From Macrococcus sp. DPC7161 (GTDB lineage: Bacteria > Bacillota > Bacilli > Staphylococcales > Staphylococcaceae), in NCBI RefSeq assembly GCF_004117835.1, contig NZ_SDSC01000003.1, positions 1-64,000 on the forward strand: a stretch of DNA of 64,000 nucleotides, read 5' to 3'. Position 1 is the stretch's first letter; the number at the start of each line of letters is the position of its first letter. This document shows positions 1 through 8,124 of this stretch, piece by piece. The notes below the pieces were generated by a model. That model saw nothing but the letters and a program-made list of their open reading frames with translations. It searched no databases and was not told the DNA's origin. A program made the position numbers and the translations under genes.

Positions 1-184
1 ATTTTTTTCTTGTCATACCAGAAATCAGACCATCAATACCGAAGGTATCAAATTGATAAACCCATGTTCTTATTACTGAAGATTGAATATCATATTTTCT
101 ACCTAATGAATCATAGCCATTATTTCCATCTTTATATTCTTTAATAAGTCTTAATTTAAAATCAAGTTCATGCTTTTTATTCAA
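1..184 (-). CDS. Transposase, IS3/IS150-like OrfA N-terminus (partial)
   Basis: About 61 codons are visible with no stop, continuing beyond the left edge. The protein starts at a TTG codon (184) and begins NKKHELDFKLRLIKEYKDG, then shows a helix-turn-helix pattern (YDIQSSVIRTWVYQF) followed by FGIDGL. This order is typical of the DNA-binding half of IS3-family transposases. The Shine-Dalgarno AGGGGTG lies 6 bases before the TTG, inside the 3' arm of the hairpin at 191-230. No in-frame ATG is available. Whether the gene is intact cannot be judged. Confidence 0.55.
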   Translation of the reverse strand, partial: MNKKHELDFKLRLIKEYKDGNNGYDSLGRKYDIQSSVIRTWVYQFDTFGIDGLISGMTRKK

Positions 185-190
185 AATAAA

Positions 191-230
191 CACCCCTAAA
201 GTTGAATTTTAAGGTTCAACTTTAGGGGTG
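191..230 (-). terminator. 16-bp stem-loop, terminator of the ABC operon and possible transposase RBS lock
   Basis: Bases 191-206 and 215-230 are exact inverted repeats with an 8-base loop. On the minus strand the stem is followed by TTTATTTT, so it can act as an intrinsic terminator for the ABC permease gene ending at 265. The 3' arm contains the AGGGGTG that serves the transposase TTG at 184, so read-through RNA would hide that ribosome-binding site. Confidence 0.65.
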
Positions 231-264
231 CACTTCAGTCTCAGCTTTTTTAAGTACTATTTTT

Positions 265-1269
265 CTAATTTGCCACATCTCTCTTATTAAATATCACTAA
301 ACCAATCACAATTATAATTATAATTGCAATCACATTGTATATTGAACTATACATTAATGTCATATCATCATCAGGCTTTACACTAGCAAGTTCTACATAT
401 TGATTCAAATTCCAGTTGGCTGGCCAAATATATTTTACTAAGTTGGTTTTAGCACTAATAAACGACACAATCAATTGACTAAAAAATTGTAATCCCAAAG
501 TAATACCTAAACTTAATGCAGTATTTCTAAGTATTACAGATAATACAAATGCAATCGTAGCGAAAATCGCCATTAATATGAAATCATTGATAAATAATTG
601 ACCTAAAAACGGCCAAAATGATACAGCTTTAACTTTATGCTCACCCATCATTTGATAAACAAATTGATTTGTAGGATCCATTTTTGTTGTAAATAAAGCA
701 ACAGCTGCTTTTAATACATAGGTTATCAATGTAAATAAAAATGCAATACAAACAGCAGCAATCCATTTTGAAATAAAGATTGCAGTTCTTGATTTAGGAC
801 GAATTAAAAGTAACTTAATTGTACCTTGCTGAAATTCTCTACTCATCATGGCACTTGTTATAACTACAACCATGATTAAACTTAATCCAATAAAACCTCC
901 AACTTCACTCATTGCACCAAAGAAATGTTTATTACTTGGTGGTTGTATGTCTTTTTTTAGATATTGATTCAGCATTTCCAAACGATTTTGATATGCTTGT
1001 TGTTTCTGGAATTTTTTAACGTCATCCGCTTTTTCTTTGTGCTTACCTTGTATATCCGCTAATTTTTTTTGAATATCTGTAATGTCTTTTTTAACTTCAG
1101 TTTTCCAAGTCTTTGCATCGTATGAATGCTCTAATAAATCATCACTATACCCAAATGAATTTGTTAAAAAAAGATTCAACAAAATGAGTCCTAAAATAAT
1201 GGCACTCATAACAATCGTACCGAATCGGTAAAAATATTTAATCATTTCATTATGTACCAATTTAATCAT
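265..1269 (-). CDS. ABC-2 type transporter permease
   Basis: This is the membrane subunit of an ABC exporter and pairs with the ATPase encoded just upstream. The start is taken at the ATG at 1269, 8 bases after GGAGG; a GTG three codons earlier has no ribosome-binding site. One N-terminal membrane segment (about residues 17-38) is followed by a charged, probably coiled-coil extracytoplasmic region (about 50-110, rich in K, D and Q). About five more hydrophobic segments follow from residue 120 to the end. It resembles the ABC2_membrane_2 permeases of the BcrB or lantibiotic-immunity type. The start overlaps the ATPase stop by 8 bases, so the pair is likely translationally coupled. The substrate is unknown. 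Confidence 0.8.
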   Translation of the reverse strand: MIKLVHNEMIKYFYRFGTIVMSAIILGLILLNLFLTNSFGYSDDLLEHSYDAKTWKTEVKKDITDIQKKLADIQGKHKEKADDVKKFQKQQAYQNRLEMLNQYLKKDIQPPSNKHFFGAMSEVGGFIGLSLIMVVVITSAMMSREFQQGTIKLLLIRPKSRTAIFISKWIAAVCIAFLFTLITYVLKAAVALFTTKMDPTNQFVYQMMGEHKVKAVSFWPFLGQLFINDFILMAIFATIAFVLSVILRNTALSLGITLGLQFFSQLIVSFISAKTNLVKYIWPANWNLNQYVELASVKPDDDMTLMYSSIYNVIAIIIIIVIGLVIFNKRDVAN

Positions 1270-2179
1270 GAGACACACCTCCAGTGATATTTAAAAATCT
1301 GTCCTCAAGACTTGATCGTTCTTCATTGATGCTATAAATCGATACCGACGCTGCAACCAATGCTTGAACTGTAATTGGTACATCTTCTTTATTGATTTTC
1401 ACTTTAATTTGATTGTCTTGAATATTATATTCGTAACCATTCGTTTTAAACCACTGCTCTGCTTTTTCTATAGGATTTACATCATATGACATAATTAAAT
1501 TCTGATTGTTTTGTTCATGTACATTTTCAATACGAATCATTTCCCCGTCTTTTATAATCCCAATTCGATCACACATTAATTCCATTTCACTTAATAAATG
1601 GCTAGATACAATGACAGACAAACCTTCTTCTTTTGCTAAATTTCTAATATAATCTCGAATTTCACGAATACCTGCAGGATCAAGTCCATTTGTAGGCTCA
1701 TCTAATATTAATAATTCAGGCTTATGTAATAACGCTTGTGCTAATCCTAATCTTTGTCTCATTCCTAAAGAATACTTTTTCACTTTGTCTTTTATTCTAT
1801 GTTCTAATCCAACTAATTTTACAACACGATCAATATCCTCTTTTGTAATATTGGGTTGCATTCTCGCATAATGTTTTAAGTTATCTAATCCTGATAAGAA
1901 TGGATACATTTCAGGATTCTCTACGATGGCACCTATTTTTTTTAAAACATGCTTTCTATTATTTGAAAGTGCTTCTCCACCAATCAAAATTTGGCCTGAT
2001 GTAGGTGTTGTTAAACCAACCATCATTCTAATCGTCGTTGTTTTACCAGCACCGTTAGGTCCTAAAAACCCAAACACTTCACCTTTATTGACTTCTAAAC
2101 TCAATCCTTTAATGATTTCATGTTTGCCGATTTTTTTATGTAAATCATTAATTTGTAGCATTGCTTTTTGCTCTGTCAT
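1262..2179 (-). CDS. ABC transporter ATP-binding protein (BcrA-like)
   Basis: This is the 305-residue ATPase of the two-gene exporter. Visible motifs are Walker A GPNGAGKTT (residues about 41-49), signature YSLGMRQRLG, Walker B LLILDEPTNGLDP and the H-loop SSH. A C-terminal extension of about 90 residues after the nucleotide-binding domain is usual for BcrA/CcmA-type ATPases that work with ABC-2 permeases. The Shine-Dalgarno GGAGGG precedes the ATG. A 10-bp palindrome AATACGTATT at 2194-2203, just upstream, might be an operator, but no regulator gene adjoins it. Bacitracin, lantibiotic or other peptide efflux is possible; the sequence alone does not decide. Confidence 0.85.
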   Translation of the reverse strand: MTEQKAMLQINDLHKKIGKHEIIKGLSLEVNKGEVFGFLGPNGAGKTTTIRMMVGLTTPTSGQILIGGEALSNNRKHVLKKIGAIVENPEMYPFLSGLDNLKHYARMQPNITKEDIDRVVKLVGLEHRIKDKVKKYSLGMRQRLGLAQALLHKPELLILDEPTNGLDPAGIREIRDYIRNLAKEEGLSVIVSSHLLSEMELMCDRIGIIKDGEMIRIENVHEQNNQNLIMSYDVNPIEKAEQWFKTNGYEYNIQDNQIKVKINKEDVPITVQALVAASVSIYSINEERSSLEDRFLNITGGVSHD

Positions 2180-2289
2180 TGTAGCCCTCCTTTTAATACG
2201 TATTCATTCCTAATGATAAACGATAAACCAGTACTTTTACATAGATATCCACTTATTTTAAGGAAATTTTAAGAATATGTGTAATTATA

Positions 2290-2320
2290 CAAAAAGAGTG
2301 ATGCATGTCTGCCCCACTCT
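2290..2320 (-). terminator. Intrinsic terminator after tcdA
   Basis: AGAGTG (2295-2300) pairs with CACTCT (2315-2320), and on the minus strand the stem is followed by TTTTTG. It lies 20 bases beyond the tcdA stop and separates tcdA from the ABC transporter pair. Confidence 0.6.
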
Positions 2321-2342
2321 CAATTAATTACATTATAAATTA

Positions 2343-3116
2343 TTATTGATTACCTTTATCATTAACTCTTGTTACAGGAATATCTTTCAAAATATCATTG
2401 ATTACATAACTAGCACATATTAAACCCACTACACTTGGTACAAAAGCATTTGAACTCGGTGGCATTTGTGCTTTACGGATCTCTGCATCAGGGTTTCCGA
2501 CATAGTTTTTCACATCATCCCTAATAACAATTGGGCTTTCGTCAGAAAATACAACGGGAATTCCTTTTGTAATGCGTTCTTTTTTTAGTTTAGTTCGAAT
2601 AACCTTTGCCATTGGATCGGTATGTGTTTTTGAGATATCCACAATTTTAAAGCGTGTAGGGTCCGTTTTATTCGCAGCACCCATACTTGAAATGATCTTA
2701 ATATTTCGCTTTAAACATTCTTTCATTAAATGTATTTTATACATAATGGTATCACTTGCATCAATAACATAATCAATTGGATATTCAAAGATTTGTTCAT
2801 ATGTTTCATCAGTATAAAACATATGTAACGGTGTGACTTTACATTCAGGATTAATTAATTTGATACGTTCTTCCATTAATGTGACTTTTGACTGACCAAC
2901 TGTGGTTGTTAGTGCATGTAACTGACGATTCACATTGGTAATATCTACATCATCTTTATCAATTAAAATAATGTGGCCGATATTGGTTCTTGCAAGTGCT
3001 TCTGCTGCAAAACTACCAACGCCTCCAACACCTAGGACTGCTACTGTTTTACCGTTTAATAAGTCAAGGCCCTCTTTACCATAGGCAAGTTCATTTCTAG
3101 AAAATTGATGTTTCAT
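2343..3116 (-). CDS. tcdA: tRNA threonylcarbamoyladenosine dehydratase TcdA
   Basis: This E1-like (ThiF/MoeB/HesA) enzyme cyclises t6A37 of tRNA to ct6A using ATP. The N-terminal nucleotide-binding loop GVGGVGSFAAEALART (residues about 30-45) and the following IDKDDVDITNVNRQL are typical of the family. SSMGAANKTDPTRF in the middle and a conserved IVFSDESP-like stretch also fit TcdA (YgdL, YrvM). The length of 257 residues is normal. The position next to aspS and 6S RNA matches the Bacillus yrvM locus. The start ATG has AGGAG upstream. Confidence 0.9.
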   Translation of the reverse strand: MKHQFSRNELAYGKEGLDLLNGKTVAVLGVGGVGSFAAEALARTNIGHIILIDKDDVDITNVNRQLHALTTTVGQSKVTLMEERIKLINPECKVTPLHMFYTDETYEQIFEYPIDYVIDASDTIMYKIHLMKECLKRNIKIISSMGAANKTDPTRFKIVDISKTHTDPMAKVIRTKLKKERITKGIPVVFSDESPIVIRDDVKNYVGNPDAEIRKAQMPPSSNAFVPSVVGLICASYVINDILKDIPVTRVNDKGNQ

Positions 3117-3191
3117 ATTGTTCTCCTAACTTCTTTTATTCCTACTATTTCACTCAACATTATGACAGATATTGAATTATTTTGCTACATT

Positions 3192-3415
3192 AAAAAAACG
3201 AGGAACAAAAGTTCCTCGCTAAGTAGTATCCAATTTGAGCCGTTACTATTTGTTGATCATTTTGGCCTGCTATAAACAGGTGGGTGCCCTGTTTCTTATT
3301 TAGCAAGTCCTCCTATAGAGGCGTGTGCGACGTAAGAAAACCTATTAAGCTCCCTGATCGAAAGTGTTAGGTCAAAATATAAAAACAAGTATCGAACCCT
3401 TCAGACACCTAACTT
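3192..3415 (-). ncRNA. ssrS: 6S RNA
   Basis: A roughly 220-base non-coding transcript lies between aspS and tcdA, exactly where Bacillus subtilis carries 6S-1 RNA (bsrA). It has its own promoter, a probable first base near 3415, and ends in a strong terminator: the inverted repeat at 3199-3218 followed by T7 on the minus strand. Internal helices can be seen, such as ACAGGG with CCTGTT at about 3275-3295, and the open central region expected for 6S RNA. This RNA binds the housekeeping RNA polymerase and mimics an open promoter. The call rests on synteny, size and shape; no covariance search was run. Confidence 0.8.
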
Positions 3416-3423
3416 ATGACTAT

Positions 3424-3451
3424 ATAATATCATATTATATGAAATAATCAA
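3424..3451 (-). promoter_or_regulatory. Promoter of 6S RNA
   Basis: On the minus strand, -35 TTGATT (3446-3451) and -10 TATTAT (3424-3429) are separated by 16 bases. They lie just after the aspS stop and about 9 bases before the inferred start of 6S RNA. Confidence 0.6.
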
Positions 3452-3472
3452 GCATTAAGTACTTATAAATGA

Positions 3473-5251
3473 TTATTTGTCAGAATTTTTTAAATTTAAT
3501 TTTAAGCTTAATTCATCTAATTGCATTTGATCAACTGGGCTTGGTGCATCTGTTAATAAACATGTTGCTGATGCTGTTTTAGGGAATGCAATGACATCTC
3601 GTAAATTACTACGTCCTGACAATAACATTACTAAACGGTCTAATCCTAATGCAATACCGCCATGTGGTGGTGCACCATATTTAAATGCATTCATTAAGAA
3701 GCCAAATTGTGCTTCTGCTTCTTCTTTTGTAAATCCTAATGCTTCAAACATTTTAGCTTGCATTTCTTGGTCATGAATACGGATAGATCCTCCACCTAAT
3801 TCAAAACCATTTAACACGATATCGTATGCATTTGCTTGTACTTTATCTTTATCCGTTTGTAATAATTCAACATGTTCTTTTTTCGGTGCTGTAAATGGAT
3901 GATGCGCAGCAAAGTATCGACCCGCTTCTTCATCATATTCAAATAATGGCCAATCAGTTACCCATAAGAAATTAAATTGATTTTCATCGATTAGTCCTAA
4001 ATCTTTACCTAATTTATTTCTTAAGTTCGCTAAGCTCGCATTTACAACTGATAATTTATCTGCAACAAATAAAATTAAATCTTTGTCTTGTGCCTCAGTC
4101 AATTGCATTAATAATTCAGTTGTTGTTTCATCAAAGAATTTAGCGATTGGACCATTTAATCCATCTTCAACTACTTTAACCCATGCTAATCCTTTAGCGC
4201 CATAAATTTTTGCAAATTCTTGTAATGCATCAATATCTTTTCTTGAGTACTTATCTGCTGTACCTTTTACGACAATAGCTTTAACAGCACCACCGTTATT
4301 AACAGCATCTTTAAATACTTTAAAGTCCATTTTTTCAGCTAATGCATTTAAAGTTTTTAATTTCATATCAAAACGTGTATCTGGTTTATCAATACCATAA
4401 TCACGCATTGCTTCTTCATAAGTCATTCTTGGGAAAGGTAATTGCACATCAATACCTTTAACGTCTTTCATGATACGTTGGATCATACCTTCATTCATTG
4501 TAATGACGTCTTCTTGATCCACAAAGCTCATCTCAATATCGATTTGTGTGAATTCAGGTTGACGATCCGCTCTTAAGTCTTCATCGCGGAAACATTTCAC
4601 GATTTGATAATATTTATCAAATCCACCAAGCATTAATAACTGTTTAAAAATTTGTGGCGATTGTGGTAATGCATAAAATTCTCCATCATGTACCCTTGAT
4701 GGAACTAAATAATCACGCGCCCCTTCAGGCGTAGATTTTGTTAACACTGGTGTTTCAACTTCGTAAAAGCCAGTTTCATCTAAATAATTACGTACAGCTC
4801 TTGTAATTTGATGACGCATTTTAAACGTGTTTGCAAGTGCTGGACGACGTAAGTCTAAATAGCGATATTTTAAACGTACATCTTCAGAAGCATCTGTCTC
4901 TGATTCAATTTGAAACGGTGGTGTTTCAGATTTATTAATAATCGTCACTTCTGAAACTTGTACTTCTACTTTACCTGTTTTAATTTTATCATTAACAACC
5001 GCTGCGTCACGTTCAGTTACTTTACCTTTTACTTCTAAAACATATTCAGAACGCACTTGTTCTGCAATTTCTAACGCTTCACTTGAGAACTCTGGGTTAA
5101 ATACGATTTGAACGACACCTTCACGGTCACGTAAATCAATGAAAATTAATCCACCTAAATCACGTCTTTTTTGTACCCAACCTTTTAATACGACTTCTTG
5201 TCCAATATATGATTCTGTTACTAATCCACAATATGTTGTACGTTTATTCAT
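3473..5251 (-). CDS. aspS: Aspartyl-tRNA synthetase
   Basis: This class II synthetase charges tRNA-Asp. The 592-residue length fits the bacterial type, with an N-terminal OB-fold anticodon-binding domain ([20 protein letters not shown]), the catalytic core and an inserted GAD domain (about residues 300-420). Visible motifs are [18 protein letters not shown] (motif 2 and flipping loop) and [21 protein letters not shown] (motif 3), here named by its ends. It follows hisS after 9 bases and shares the T-box leader. GGAGG precedes the ATG. Whether it discriminates tRNA-Asp from tRNA-Asn cannot be read with certainty. Confidence 0.96.
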   Translation of the reverse strand: MNKRTTYCGLVTESYIGQEVVLKGWVQKRRDLGGLIFIDLRDREGVVQIVFNPEFSSEALEIAEQVRSEYVLEVKGKVTERDAAVVNDKIKTGKVEVQVSEVTIINKSETPPFQIESETDASEDVRLKYRYLDLRRPALANTFKMRHQITRAVRNYLDETGFYEVETPVLTKSTPEGARDYLVPSRVHDGEFYALPQSPQIFKQLLMLGGFDKYYQIVKCFRDEDLRADRQPEFTQIDIEMSFVDQEDVITMNEGMIQRIMKDVKGIDVQLPFPRMTYEEAMRDYGIDKPDTRFDMKLKTLNALAEKMDFKVFKDAVNNGGAVKAIVVKGTADKYSRKDIDALQEFAKIYGAKGLAWVKVVEDGLNGPIAKFFDETTTELLMQLTEAQDKDLILFVADKLSVVNASLANLRNKLGKDLGLIDENQFNFLWVTDWPLFEYDEEAGRYFAAHHPFTAPKKEHVELLQTDKDKVQANAYDIVLNGFELGGGSIRIHDQEMQAKMFEALGFTKEEAEAQFGFLMNAFKYGAPPHGGIALGLDRLVMLLSGRSNLRDVIAFPKTASATCLLTDAPSPVDQMQLDELSLKLNLKNSDK

Positions 5252-5260
5252 AATAGCCTC

Positions 5261-6514
5261 CTATTTAATTGAAGTTACAATTTCATCTATTGAAATTTCT
5301 TTAACTTCTCCTGATGTCATTTCTTTTAATTTAATCATGCCACTTTGTAATTCATTTTCACCATATACAAAAGTATATTTTGCTTGAATTCGATCCGCTT
5401 GTTTCATTTGACCTTTAATTTTACGGTTCAAATAATCCATATCAACTGACAAACCTTCAGTTCTTAATTTCGCTACAAGTTGAACTGTCGCTTCTAAAGT
5501 TTCTGGCATTGTTACAATAAATAAATCAACGCTTTCTTCAATTGGTAATTCAATACCTTCTGCTTCTAACGCAAGTAATAAACGTTCAATACTTAATGCA
5601 AAACCAATTCCAGTCTCTTTTGGCCCATCTAACATTTCTAATAATCCGTTATATCTGCCACCACCACATAATGTCGTAATCGCCCCAAACCCTTCAGCTT
5701 CACTCATCATTTCAAAAGCAGTATGCGTATAATAATCTAATCCACGAACTAAATTCGTATCTTCAACATACGGTACTCCTAAAATATCTAAATAACGCTT
5801 CACTTCTTCGTAATAATTTTTTGAGTAATTATTTAAGTATTCTGTTATTTTAGGCGCATTCTTTACTGCTTCTTTATCAGCATCCACTTTACAATCTAAA
5901 ATACGCATCGGATTTATATGAAGTCGGTTTTGACAATCCGAACAAAATGTATCGATAACTGGTTCGAAATGCTTAATCAGTGCTTGTTTATAATCTTGGC
6001 GACTTTCCATATCACCGATTGAATTGATATGTAACTTAATATGTTTTAAACCGAATGAACGATAAATCGTGTAAAGCATATGAATGACTTCAGCATCCAT
6101 TGCTGGATTTTCTGCCCCAATCGCTTCAACACCATATTGAACAAATTGACGATAACGGCCTTTTTGTTTTCTTTCATAGCGGAACATTGGCCCATTGTAA
6201 TAAAGTTTAATTGGTTGATTCGCATCGCCATGCATTTTATTTTCAATGTAACTTCTTACTACAGCAGCTGTACCTTCAGGTCTTAATGTAATGCTACGAT
6301 CACCTTTATCCTTAAATGTGTACATTTCTTTTTGTACGATATCTGTTGTGTCACCTACACCTCTTGCAAATAAATCTGTCGATTCAAATATCGGTGTTCT
6401 AATCTCTTTATAATTAAATTGGCGACTGATTTCGTGTAAGCGATTTTCAATATAACGCCATTTCGGTGATTCACTTGGTAATATATCTTGTGTTCCTCTT
6501 GGTATATTAATCAT
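5261..6514 (-). CDS. hisS: Histidyl-tRNA synthetase
   Basis: This class II synthetase charges tRNA-His. The protein has 417 residues, beginning MINIPRGTQDILP. It carries FRYERKQKGRYRQF (motif 2), the histidine motifs LVRGLDYYTHTAFE and CGGGRYNGLLE, and GFALSIERLL (motif 3), followed by an anticodon-binding domain of about 90 residues. It is the first gene of hisS-aspS behind a T-box leader. The Shine-Dalgarno is AGGAGGG. Confidence 0.96.
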   Translation of the reverse strand: MINIPRGTQDILPSESPKWRYIENRLHEISRQFNYKEIRTPIFESTDLFARGVGDTTDIVQKEMYTFKDKGDRSITLRPEGTAAVVRSYIENKMHGDANQPIKLYYNGPMFRYERKQKGRYRQFVQYGVEAIGAENPAMDAEVIHMLYTIYRSFGLKHIKLHINSIGDMESRQDYKQALIKHFEPVIDTFCSDCQNRLHINPMRILDCKVDADKEAVKNAPKITEYLNNYSKNYYEEVKRYLDILGVPYVEDTNLVRGLDYYTHTAFEMMSEAEGFGAITTLCGGGRYNGLLEMLDGPKETGIGFALSIERLLLALEAEGIELPIEESVDLFIVTMPETLEATVQLVAKLRTEGLSVDMDYLNRKIKGQMKQADRIQAKYTFVYGENELQSGMIKLKEMTSGEVKEISIDEIVTSIK

Positions 6515-6532
6515 AAATTTCCCTCCTAAAAT

Positions 6533-6773
6533 ATAAAAAGCCCCTTATGCTCTCGCATAAGGGACGAATATTCCGTGTTGCCACCCTAATTGATAATCTA
6601 TGATTATCCTCTCAAACATTTAACGCATGTGAACGGTTTTACTTTTCATAAAACAACCTTACCTATTGTTCTTAATTCCATATATCTCACTTACTTTCAC
6701 CATATGTAAGCATCTCTATTCAAAAATATATCAAATCCTGATAGGTTCAAACGGTTTATTATTGATTTGTAAT
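6533..6773 (-). promoter_or_regulatory. T-box riboswitch leader of hisS-aspS
   Basis: The minus strand carries the conserved T-box AGGGTGGCAACACGG (6573-6587), followed by a terminator stem (6540-6550 with 6555-6563) and a T-run. Upstream, a stem I with AGAGATGCTTAC and GGTG corresponds to the distal part of stem I, and ACCTAT/ATAGGT forms a possible basal helix. Uncharged tRNA binding should favour the antiterminator and raise synthetase expression. The codon-like triplet just 5' of the basal helix reads AAC or AAU, not a His codon (see findings). Confidence 0.88.
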
Positions 6774-6779
6774 GTCTTT

Positions 6780-6808
6780 ATACTACTAAGTTAACGTCCT
6801 AAAGTCAA
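6780..6808 (-). promoter_or_regulatory. Promoter of the hisS-aspS T-box transcript
   Basis: -35 TTGACT (6803-6808) and -10 TAGTAT (6780-6785) are separated by 17 bases. The promoter abuts the lytH stop codon, and the RNA should start near 6773. Confidence 0.65.
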
Positions 6809-6809
6809 G

Positions 6810-7667
6810 TTAATACAAAAAGTAATTTCTTAAACCATCAACAATACCGGTCGTAACGATTTGTTGATAAGCTTTTTGCTTCATCATATCTTCATCTGTT
6901 GCATTACTAATATATCCTAATTCTAATAAGACAGCTGGTCTTTTTGTTTGCCTAATTACTTGATAATTTTCTTGTCTCACACCTCTGTCAGATAACAAGG
7001 CTTTTTTCTTAATGGCCATATGTAACGTATCAGCTAATGGCTTTTGTTTTTCACTGTAATAATAAACCGTCAATCCATGTGGTTCTTTCTCAGCTAAAGC
7101 ATCAAAATGTATACTAATAAATGCATCTGCTTTACCTTTACGTTCTCCTAGTCTAACATATTCATCTGTTTTTCTAGTCATAATGACATTAGTACCTGCC
7201 GACTCAAGCTTATCTCGAAGCATCAAGCCTGTTGCAAGTGTAATGTCTTTTTCCTTTGTACCACTAGGACTAGAAGCGCCTTGATCTTCTCCACCATGAC
7301 CAGGATCAATGATTATGGTTTTACCTTTAAAAGGATTATTCGCATTAACAACATCTGGCTTAATATTCAAGTTTGTGTGCCAACCTGCAATCCAACCTTT
7401 TTTATCTTCACTTTTTATATAATACCATTTGCCTTCATTACGGATAATATCAAAAGCATCGCCCTTTTTAACTTTAAAAATGACAGGATAATAGGCCGCA
7501 GGTCCTGTTCTTAATTCACCGTTCTCTATCATTGATAATGAAGTGGGTTTATCTTTTTTTGTCGTGAATAAAAATAAACTCGTAACAACGATAATTGTCA
7601 AAATGACATAAATCATAATTCTTAATTTTCTAGAGCGTTGTAATGGCCTTAAATCTATTTTTTTCAT
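6810..7667 (-). CDS. lytH: Peptidoglycan amidase LytH (membrane-anchored Amidase_3 with SH3 domain)
   Basis: This is an N-acetylmuramoyl-L-alanine amidase of 285 residues. A single membrane anchor (residues about 17-34) leads to an extracytoplasmic SH3b-like domain (about 40-105, with GELRTGPAAYYPVIFKVKKG). The Amidase_3 domain (about 113-285) has zinc ligands visible in IIIDPGHGGEDQGA, ISIHFDA and the glutamate in LLELGYISNATDE. In S. aureus LytH removes stem peptides from uncrosslinked peptidoglycan and controls where new wall is made. It overlaps the dtd stop by 4 bases (ATGA). Confidence 0.92.
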   Translation of the reverse strand: MKKIDLRPLQRSRKLRIMIYVILTIIVVTSLFLFTTKKDKPTSLSMIENGELRTGPAAYYPVIFKVKKGDAFDIIRNEGKWYYIKSEDKKGWIAGWHTNLNIKPDVVNANNPFKGKTIIIDPGHGGEDQGASSPSGTKEKDITLATGLMLRDKLESAGTNVIMTRKTDEYVRLGERKGKADAFISIHFDALAEKEPHGLTVYYYSEKQKPLADTLHMAIKKKALLSDRGVRQENYQVIRQTKRPAVLLELGYISNATDEDMMKQKAYQQIVTTGIVDGLRNYFLY

Positions 7668-8116
7668 TGAATACGTCCTTCATTTGAATCATAAATAATC
7701 GTAACGGGACCATCATTGATTAATTGGATGTCCATATCTGCACCAAACACACCTGGCTTAACGACCAATCCTTCATTTATTAATGCATCATTAAACATTT
7801 CATATAATTGATTTGCTTTTTGAGGTTGCATTGCTGAAGTGAAACTTGGTCGATTGCCTTTTTTAACATCGGCACATAATGTGAATTGAGAAATAGATAA
7901 AATACTACCACCGACATCTTTAATGGATAAATTCATTTTTTGTTGATCATCTTCAAAAATTCTTGCAGCAACCAATTTTTTTGCCATCGCATGGATATCT
8001 TGTTGTGTTGTATATTCATAAATGCCGACAAGTAATACAAGACCTTTTTGAATAGATTCATAATAATCTTCTGCCGTGACAGATGCTTCTTTTACACGTT
8101 GGACTACAACTCTCAT
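7664..8116 (-). CDS. dtd: D-aminoacyl-tRNA deacylase
   Basis: Dtd hydrolyses D-amino acids from mischarged tRNA. The start is placed at the ATG at 8116 (MRVVVQRVKEASVT), giving the usual 150 residues; GAGGTG precedes it and overlaps the relA stop. Signature motifs are SQFTLCADVKKGNRPSF and the GPVTIIYDS C-terminus. It is followed by lytH with a 4-base overlap and preceded by relA, as in Bacillus (relA-dtd-lytH). Confidence 0.94.
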   Translation of the reverse strand: MRVVVQRVKEASVTAEDYYESIQKGLVLLVGIYEYTTQQDIHAMAKKLVAARIFEDDQQKMNLSIKDVGGSILSISQFTLCADVKKGNRPSFTSAMQPQKANQLYEMFNDALINEGLVVKPGVFGADMDIQLINDGPVTIIYDSNEGRIQ

Positions 8117-8124
8117 AAGACACC

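Larger units (their letters stand above)
1..230 (-). mobile_element. Edge of an IS3-family-like insertion sequence (partial)
   Basis: The left edge carries the 5' part of a transposase gene reading leftward out of the window, preceded by a strong 16-bp inverted repeat (191-206 with 215-230). Because the window ends inside the gene, the family, the far end and any target-site duplication cannot be seen. Assignment rests on the helix-turn-helix start of the protein, which resembles the OrfA/IS150-type transposase N-terminus. It could also be an isolated remnant. Confidence 0.5.

Noticed and set aside
2194-2203. Palindrome AATACGTATT before the ABC ATPase
   Set aside because: It could be an operator, but no regulator gene is near and short AT-rich palindromes occur by chance.
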